A stretch of DNA of 64,000 nucleotides, taken from contig NZ_AFOZ01000033.1 of NCBI RefSeq assembly GCF_000217915.1, positions 1 through 64,000 of the forward strand. Direction: 5' to 3'. Shown in pieces: positions 58,751 to 64,000 of the stretch. The first letter of the stretch is position 1. Every line of letters starts with the position of its first letter. Both the position numbers and the translations under genes were made by a program. The notes below the pieces were generated by a model. That model was not told where the DNA came from. It worked only from the letters and a program-made list of their open reading frames with translations, and did not search any database. Origin of the DNA: Shewanella sp. HN-41. Lineage in GTDB: Bacteria; Pseudomonadota; Gammaproteobacteria; Enterobacterales; Shewanellaceae.

Positions 58751-60043
58751 ATGAACATGCAACTAAAATATCTCCTCGCAGTGATCCCATTGGCTTTGTC
58801 TACTACTGCAAATGCCGATGTTGTCCATGCTGATGACGTCATTATCCAAAATAGTGCATGTATAGGGTTTGACTGTGTCAACAATGAAAGCTTTGGCTTT
58901 GATACCCTAAGACTCAAAGAAAACAATCTTAGGATAAAGTTCGATGACACCAGTAGTACAGGGAGTTTTCCTAGCAATGACTGGCAGTTAACCGCCAATG
59001 ACAGTAACAGTGGTGGTGCAAATAAATTCTCAATCGAGGATATCACTGGAGGCAGAGTGCCTTTTACCGTACTCGCAGGCGCCCCCACTAATGCAATGTA
59101 TATTAATAGCAATGGCAATGTGGGCCTAGGGACGAATAGCCCAGTATTGGATTTACATTTAATCAATGGTAACACGCCCGCGATCCGCTTGGAGCAAGAT
59201 GGCAGTTCGGGTTTTTCCGCCCAAACATGGGACATAGGCAGCAACGAGGCTAACTTTTTTATCCGTGATGTCACTGGCGGTTCTAAATTGCCCTTTAAAA
59301 TTGTCCCTGGCGCACCGAACAATTCACTCTATATCAACGCCAGCGGCAATGTGGGCATAGGTACGGCATCGCCCAATGGTAAATTAGTCGTTGCCAATGG
59401 CAACGTGGGTTTCGGCACTAGCTCTCCTTCGACCAAGTTGCACGTTGTCGACGCCGACAGTGCAAATCTTGCGACGAGCACCGCGTTATTAGAGAATACT
59501 AATACTGGATTAAATGCAGTCTTATTGGAACTAAAAAATCCAGGAGCGAGTTATATCAAGTTAACGAATGCTCTTGCTAGTCCCGTTGTCGGTTATTGGC
59601 TAATGGGAGCCAAAAATGATGGTTCCTTTGCATTACTGAATGATAAAAACTTCCAAGTTATGACAATAGATAATGCGGGAAACATGAATGTTAAAGGAAC
59701 GGTGACTGCTAACAATGTTCTACTAACTTCTGATATTAACAAGAAAGAAAACTTCCAATCCATCAATGGCATCGAAATCCTCAGTGCCATTTCTAAGCTG
59801 GCCATATCAAAATGGAATTACAAATCTCAAAGTACTAGCGAGCAACATATCGGCCCCATGGCACAGGATTTTTATCAGCTATTTGGCCTTGGCGGCGATG
59901 ATGATAAACACATTTCAGCCATTGATTCTGCTGGGGTATCTCTTGCGGCGATTCAAGCACTTTACGACTTGAACTTGAAGAAAGATCAGCAAATAGAAGA
60001 GCTATCCAAGCGCATTGCAGACTTAGAAAATAAAACCAAGTAA
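58751..60043 (+). CDS. Secreted S74-type intramolecular-chaperone (tail-fibre-like) protein
   Basis: A 430-residue exported protein (signal peptide MNMQLKYLLAVIPLALSTTANA; start ATG 58751). The body has repeated fibre-like units with MYINSNGNVGLGTNSP (about 113), LYINASGNVGIGTASP (about 194) and GNVGFGTSSPSTKLHVVDA (about 217). The C-terminal 100 residues match the S74/endosialidase chaperone domain: LLTSDINKKENFQSINGIEILSAISKL, with the conserved Ser near 331 and Lys near 335 as the self-cleavage pair. It ends in a coiled coil (DLNLKKDQQIEELSKRIADLENK). It probably folds as a trimer and removes its own chaperone. No phage genes are nearby. Confidence 0.85.
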   Translation: MNMQLKYLLAVIPLALSTTANADVVHADDVIIQNSACIGFDCVNNESFGFDTLRLKENNLRIKFDDTSSTGSFPSNDWQLTANDSNSGGANKFSIEDITGGRVPFTVLAGAPTNAMYINSNGNVGLGTNSPVLDLHLINGNTPAIRLEQDGSSGFSAQTWDIGSNEANFFIRDVTGGSKLPFKIVPGAPNNSLYINASGNVGIGTASPNGKLVVANGNVGFGTSSPSTKLHVVDADSANLATSTALLENTNTGLNAVLLELKNPGASYIKLTNALASPVVGYWLMGAKNDGSFALLNDKNFQVMTIDNAGNMNVKGTVTANNVLLTSDINKKENFQSINGIEILSAISKLAISKWNYKSQSTSEQHIGPMAQDFYQLFGLGGDDDKHISAIDSAGVSLAAIQALYDLNLKKDQQIEELSKRIADLENKTK

Positions 60044-60077
60044 CGAAAAACTAAACTCGATTAGAAGAAAGTATCAC

Positions 60078-60119
60078 AAATGACTCAAACCTATGTTCAT
60101 TAGGGTTTGAGTCATTTTT
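60078..60119. terminator. Terminator after the S74 gene
   Basis: TGACTCAAACC (60081-60091) and GGTTTGAGTCA (60104-60114), extended by AAA/TTT, form a 14-bp stem with a 12-base loop and a T run. It lies between this gene and the convergent asparagine-synthetase-like gene, so it may serve both. Confidence 0.9.
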
Positions 60120-60171
60120 ATATTCTAAAAGTGGTTTATGTTGAAACTAACTTGGCAATTAAACTCAATAG

Positions 60172-62052
60172 CTAAAGATGAATCAAACCTGACTCTAGTT
60201 GCTGTTGCAGTGACTTTATCGACAATAGATGCCGCTCCATTACATGAGGATAATTTTGAGCCGCTTGCTCAAGCGCTTCTCTGTTAAAAATCATGCCAAC
60301 TTCAAGCGACCAATGGGTAAACACCTCATTCAGCAACTCGTTAACACTCGCCCTTATCTTGCCATAATCAATACTTGTTAAGACATCCGCTTTACGCCGC
60401 ATCCGAATTCGCTCTGTGGTATGCCCTTTTAAAATCTCTCTGAACATATAACGTTCAATGCCATGTTTACACTTTAAATGACTCGGTAAACTATATGCGA
60501 ACTCCACTAATTCTTTATCCAGCATAGGGTAACGAAACTCACAACGGTGATGGCGGGCGGCGATTTCCGTGAGCGTCATACGCCGTTGAACGCCGACCTC
60601 GATAAGCTCGCGATGATCTCGGGCTTGAACTGAGGTTCTATCCATAATGGCATAATAAGGTTTGGTTGTTTCCGCTAACCGGCTAGTGATCTTGGCTGTC
60701 AATATCGAATGATGAAACAAATCAGCCGACTGCTTAGCTAATCCCTTAACCTGCTGTAATCGCTTATTATGCACTTGAGGAAATTGATGCTGGATGAACA
60801 ATCTCAGCAGGGCTTTTATCGGCTTGCCACCACGTCCACGTTGCTGACGCAACATTAACTGCCGATACAACCGAATATACTGACGCCCCAAAAACAACTC
60901 CTGAATATATTCGTCCCCATAGCCACTGACGCAATGATCTCCACCCCAGCCGGACAGCACAGTTTTACAGCCCTTTGACTGCGCTAAGGAACAGCGCGGA
61001 TCAAACCAAGATGATATTGCAGAAGGTCCACCAAATGCCTCCACATAAGCACCAGCTCTTAAGATATTCACTTCTTCATCATGCCAAAGCGGCTGTACAT
61101 TTGGCCATTGTTCGATTGCATCGAACAATTCTTGATAAACAGGCCCCCAAAGAGCAGCATTTTGCTTATTCAATGATTCACCATCAAATGACATGGTATA
61201 TAAAGGCTTATCACCTAACAATCGGCTGGCATAACCCACCACTCCATTTGAATCTAAGCCCTCGCTCAATTCGGCGGCTATCGGGTATTGCGACACTAAG
61301 CGCCGCGCTACGGCTTGTTCAAATAACTCCGCCAGCCTAGCAATATATTCATCATCACTGAGTTTCGGTAGCACTTGCGGCTTTAATGACCAATAGGCTT
61401 CACAGCTATGCCCCTGCTGATTTATCACCAGTTGATGCGCCGCTGGGAGTGTGTGAATGGTATCAAAGGGAGAAAGAAACTCATTGCCAGTTGTGGGCAT
61501 AAATACATCTGCTAACCATCTATGACTTAACTGACGTGAGACCACTAAACTAGGAACTAATAATGACTTATGTTCATTTGATACTATGACTCGCCCCGAT
61601 TGAATAGCATAAAACAGCGACTTAACACCGAAATGATCTCGGGCACAATACACTTGCTGTTTTACCTTATCCCACAGGATAAAAACAAAATCACCGAGTA
61701 AATGGGAGGCGGTGTTTTCTTGCCAGCGCTGATAGGCCTTGATGATCAACTCACCATCACACAGTCTATCAATATCTTTGATATGAAGTTGAAGAGCCAG
61801 CTCATCGCGGTTATCGAGATGGGCATTGGCGACAATAGAAAATTGTCCACACTCACTCACTAAAATAGCATCTTGCTCAGAATTAGGCCGATTATACAGG
61901 CATGCTTTTGCTAACCGCACATCCGGCGCATGACTAATCTGCTGGACATGAACGGCATCGGGTTGCCAGTAATCACTGCACGCTAGCATCTCTTGCATGG
62001 CATTTTCGGGCAGCGATGTCTGCCAATCGATAGCACAATGAATAGTACTCAC
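60172..62052 (-). CDS. Asparagine-synthetase-like cyclase/amidotransferase lacking the glutaminase Cys
   Basis: A 626-residue homologue of class-B asparagine synthetase. Start is GTG at 62052 with AAAGGAAA 8 bases upstream. The N-terminal half (about 1-200) is the glutaminase fold (GQFSIVANAHLDNRDEL, LLGDFVFILWDKVKQQVYCARDHFGVKSLFYA). However, residue 2 is Ser (MSTIHC), so it lacks the catalytic Cys and cannot be a normal glutamine-dependent enzyme. The C-terminal half is the ATP-pyrophosphatase domain with the P-loop-like AAELSEGLDSNGVVGYA (about 265), where the usual SGGxDS has Glu for the first Gly. Lasso-peptide cyclases (McjC type) also lack Cys2. It ends a tight operon after the sulfotransferase and HprK-like genes. 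Confidence 0.82.
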   Translation of the reverse strand: MSTIHCAIDWQTSLPENAMQEMLACSDYWQPDAVHVQQISHAPDVRLAKACLYNRPNSEQDAILVSECGQFSIVANAHLDNRDELALQLHIKDIDRLCDGELIIKAYQRWQENTASHLLGDFVFILWDKVKQQVYCARDHFGVKSLFYAIQSGRVIVSNEHKSLLVPSLVVSRQLSHRWLADVFMPTTGNEFLSPFDTIHTLPAAHQLVINQQGHSCEAYWSLKPQVLPKLSDDEYIARLAELFEQAVARRLVSQYPIAAELSEGLDSNGVVGYASRLLGDKPLYTMSFDGESLNKQNAALWGPVYQELFDAIEQWPNVQPLWHDEEVNILRAGAYVEAFGGPSAISSWFDPRCSLAQSKGCKTVLSGWGGDHCVSGYGDEYIQELFLGRQYIRLYRQLMLRQQRGRGGKPIKALLRLFIQHQFPQVHNKRLQQVKGLAKQSADLFHHSILTAKITSRLAETTKPYYAIMDRTSVQARDHRELIEVGVQRRMTLTEIAARHHRCEFRYPMLDKELVEFAYSLPSHLKCKHGIERYMFREILKGHTTERIRMRRKADVLTSIDYGKIRASVNELLNEVFTHWSLEVGMIFNREALEQAAQNYPHVMERHLLSIKSLQQQLESGLIHL

Positions 62053-62067
62053 GGATTTTCCTTTAAG

Positions 62068-62964
62068 TTACAGCGACATTTTACTGGGATAACACAGCGG
62101 TGTAATTTGCATCTCGTCATCAAGGTAGCCCAACCTTTGCATCACGGTTGCATGGTCGGTGATCAGCTTATCGATCTGAGACTGAGATAAGGTATCTTGC
62201 CAATCCCCTACTATCCCTTTCCTAAAAAACGCTTTTGATTTCACAGGCCGTTCTTTAAAGCCATGCTTATCTTCTTGCGTTTTAAGCTTATCAAAATGGC
62301 ACATGGCAATGGCTTTTTTGACCGAGTGCGCATCATCAGGTAAATGCAAAAATTGGCTAACCTTCGTAAAGCTAGCAAGTGAATTGCTCTGCATATCCTC
62401 ATAACGCACTAACAACATGGGTAAATCACTATCTACCCAAGAGTTCACATGGTCACTCCAAGTTCCCATACGTTGCCGCACCTGTGGCTGATATTTTTTA
62501 TCATTTGCCAGCAAAGCAAAATCGCGGGTGCCCATCATCTCTATGCTCCTATCAAGCGAAACGCCCATATGATTAGCAAACGAAATGGCCACGTCAAAGG
62601 GATTACGAACCACATAAAGCGCGCCTGCACAGGCATCGAGCGGACACAAGCGTTGACCCGAAGCACACATATGATTGGCATCATGGATCTTATGATAAGC
62701 AGGCTCAGTCAATTGGCTATGGATAAAACGATAAGCATCGCTACGGTATGACTCTATTTGTTCAACTGAATGTGATCCTAACTCCACGCCCAAACCATTC
62801 GCTAACCAGTGTCGGCTGCTGGCAATCGCGCCCGTTTGCAATTGATTGATATCAATGGTAGTGAGATCGGTCTTAGCTTGGTTTTGCATGGCAAAAATAA
62901 AACTTCTCAGCCAAGTATTCCCCGATTTTGGGTAAGAGGCGAGCCAGAAAATACCTGTAGGCAT
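62068..62964 (-). CDS. PAPS-dependent sulfotransferase-family protein
   Basis: A 298-residue cytoplasmic protein of the sulfotransferase family. The PAPS 5'-phosphosulfate loop is FWLASYPKSGNTWLRSF (about 7-23), and the 3'-phosphate site is YVVRNPFDVAISFANHMG (about 118-135). The dimer/PAPS region near the C-terminus reads FFRKGIVGDWQDTLS. The start is ATG 62964 (or GTG 62967, which overlaps the upstream gene). It sits between the HprK-like gene (2 bases upstream) and the asparagine-synthetase-like gene (15 bases downstream), suggesting it modifies the same product. Acceptor unknown; it could be a peptide, sugar or lipid. Confidence 0.85.
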   Translation of the reverse strand: MPTGIFWLASYPKSGNTWLRSFIFAMQNQAKTDLTTIDINQLQTGAIASSRHWLANGLGVELGSHSVEQIESYRSDAYRFIHSQLTEPAYHKIHDANHMCASGQRLCPLDACAGALYVVRNPFDVAISFANHMGVSLDRSIEMMGTRDFALLANDKKYQPQVRQRMGTWSDHVNSWVDSDLPMLLVRYEDMQSNSLASFTKVSQFLHLPDDAHSVKKAIAMCHFDKLKTQEDKHGFKERPVKSKAFFRKGIVGDWQDTLSQSQIDKLITDHATVMQRLGYLDDEMQITPLCYPSKMSL

Positions 62965-62966
62965 CA

Positions 62967-63920
62967 CTAAACAATCGCCTCAAATGAATCGATAATAAAC
63001 CGGCTCATAGCGTGAAGATTGGCTAATGACAGTTTTGCTTTACCACGACTAAGCCCATAAACAGGAGTACTGGCTAAAAAGACACTGCACTGCTGCATAA
63101 ACAAGGCATCTTGCCCCATCGCCGTCGTGAATTGAGTCCGATAGCGATTGGCTTTTAAGGGGGCAAATTTACGCATCCCCTTAAACTCACTCAGCACACC
63201 GGCGAAAACATCTTCTTCCAGCGTGTCGCTTTGATCATCCTCTTGCTCTTCGCTTAAGCAATAAACAGCCACTAATGGGAATGCGCCTAGCCTTGCATTA
63301 GCATCCTCATTACCCATTGATGGCACTTGCGGCACATACTGTAACTTTGCCATTGTTGCAGTATGTGGCTCAGCCTCAGACAATTGCAAAGCCTCAGCAA
63401 CATCGGGCCAGACGTTAAGCGCATGACAACCTCGAAGCACTTTCCCGTGAGTATCAAACACGCATACGTCATCGGATACCAATTGCCAACCTTGGGTCAA
63501 CAATGTTGCCGCCAAGGTGGATTTGCCACTGCCGGAATGACCGCAAACAGCGATAGCGTTGGCATTTTTTTGCAGAACAGTGCCATGCAAGACGAGCTGG
63601 CCACGTTGTTGCATAACCACCGCAAGCATATAACCTTGGATATAAGTGATCACTAGCGCCATATCTGCATCGTCGGCAACAGCAACCTCAATTGACTGCC
63701 CATCGCGCACATAAAAATCAGCCAATCGAGGAATCGATAACAGAAAGCTTGATGAACTCAACCAACAGTAAGCGCCAACTTGATTCAAGGGAGCGACATC
63801 GACATCCAGTTTATCAACTTGTTTTATGGAAATATTTGTAGGGTGACTTTTTGGGAAACAAGGTAAATTTGTAAGAACGAAGTCACTATCAATGGTCAAA
63901 TTATACAGAGAATAGTACAC
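62967..63920 (-). CDS. HPr-kinase-related (HprK-like) protein
   Basis: A 317-residue protein with a C-terminal HPr-serine-kinase-like P-loop domain. The Walker A motif is AVCGHSGSGKSTLAATLL (about 133-150), followed by the HprK-type WQLVSDDVCVFD (about 154-165). The N-terminal 110 residues are a poorly conserved beta-rich domain. The start is GTG 63920; no strong ribosome-binding site is seen and an alternative start is possible. It is too divergent to be regulatory HprK of the PTS, and such kinase-like genes are known companions of PqqD-like, lasso-cyclase-type and nucleotidyltransferase genes. First gene of this three-gene operon within the window. Confidence 0.8.
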   Translation of the reverse strand: MYYSLYNLTIDSDFVLTNLPCFPKSHPTNISIKQVDKLDVDVAPLNQVGAYCWLSSSSFLLSIPRLADFYVRDGQSIEVAVADDADMALVITYIQGYMLAVVMQQRGQLVLHGTVLQKNANAIAVCGHSGSGKSTLAATLLTQGWQLVSDDVCVFDTHGKVLRGCHALNVWPDVAEALQLSEAEPHTATMAKLQYVPQVPSMGNEDANARLGAFPLVAVYCLSEEQEDDQSDTLEEDVFAGVLSEFKGMRKFAPLKANRYRTQFTTAMGQDALFMQQCSVFLASTPVYGLSRGKAKLSLANLHAMSRFIIDSFEAIV

Positions 63921-63940
63921 AGGGATCTGGTCAACCTTAT

Positions 63941-63972
63941 ATAAAAAAACAGCTGCGATTTAAGCAGCTGTT
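63941..63972 (-). terminator. Terminator just upstream of the HprK-like operon
   Basis: On the minus strand, AACAGCTGC and GCAGCTGTT (63964-63972 with 63948-63956) pair around a 7-base loop and run into TTTTTTTAT. It lies 21 bases upstream of the GTG start of the HprK-like gene, so it must end, or attenuate, a minus-strand transcript from beyond the right edge. There is little room for a separate promoter before the gene. Confidence 0.88.
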
Positions 63973-64000
63973 GTCACTTTTACCAATTGTTTATCGACAA

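Noticed and set aside
58228..60043. Prophage remnant called from the S74 domain
   Set aside because: There are no capsid, tail, integrase or lysis genes near it and the protein has a secretion signal.
60172..63920. Naming the cluster outright as a lasso-peptide system
   Set aside because: No precursor, PqqD-like or transglutaminase-like gene lies inside the window; the cluster is only compatible with that class.

Overview
The window looks like a chromosomal segment of a Shewanella-type gammaproteobacterium. Pointers are an OmcA/MtrC-family multiheme lipoprotein, a DctPQM TRAP transporter with DctB/DctD, a solitary H-NS, a rcsF-trmO-proS neighbourhood as in enterobacteria, and a giant secreted protein with a GlyGly-CTERM-like tail. 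No rRNA, CRISPR array, insertion sequence or prophage module was seen.

Layout. 0.1-2.4 kb: gltX (minus strand), a tRNA-Val(UAC) with its own promoter, and a small unknown protein. 2.6-9.3 kb: C4-dicarboxylate uptake (dctPQM) behind a sigma-54-type promoter, followed by the matching sensor kinase and sigma-54 activator (dctBD). 9.4-13.4 kb: a long bifunctional penicillin-binding protein and thymidine kinase. 13.9-18.4 kb: a nine-heme outer-membrane cytochrome and an M3 peptidyl-dipeptidase. 18.4-22.8 kb: a frameshifted NhaC-type antiporter gene, etfBA and hns. 22.9-31.4 kb: two tandem amidohydrolases, rcsF, trmO, a hexapeptide acyltransferase, a 14-copy heptanucleotide repeat and a frameshifted proS. 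31.4-34.7 kb: AraC-type regulator, panB-like gene and patatin. 34.8-39.2 kb: a yjbEFGH-type exopolysaccharide/surface operon. 39.2-41.8 kb: rfbA-rfbC-old yellow enzyme. 41.9-45.4 kb: an orphan histidine kinase, an NlpE-like lipoprotein and a HutD-family protein, with three copies of a structured intergenic repeat between them. 45.7-60.0 kb: a surface/secreted-protein region (DUF255 thioredoxin-fold protein, CRTAC1/ASPIC protein, a 2.2-kilo-residue repeat protein, and an S74 self-cleaving-chaperone protein with a small secreted partner). 60.1-64.0 kb: a tight minus-strand operon of HprK-like kinase, sulfotransferase and an asparagine-synthetase homologue lacking the glutaminase cysteine. It sits just behind a terminator and runs off the right edge, and it is the best candidate for an undescribed peptide-modification system.

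Three genes (nhaC-like, proS, CRTAC1) are each broken by one base in a homopolymer. proS is normally essential, so sequencing error is the first explanation for all three. All functional calls come from reading protein motifs and gene order; no database search was run.
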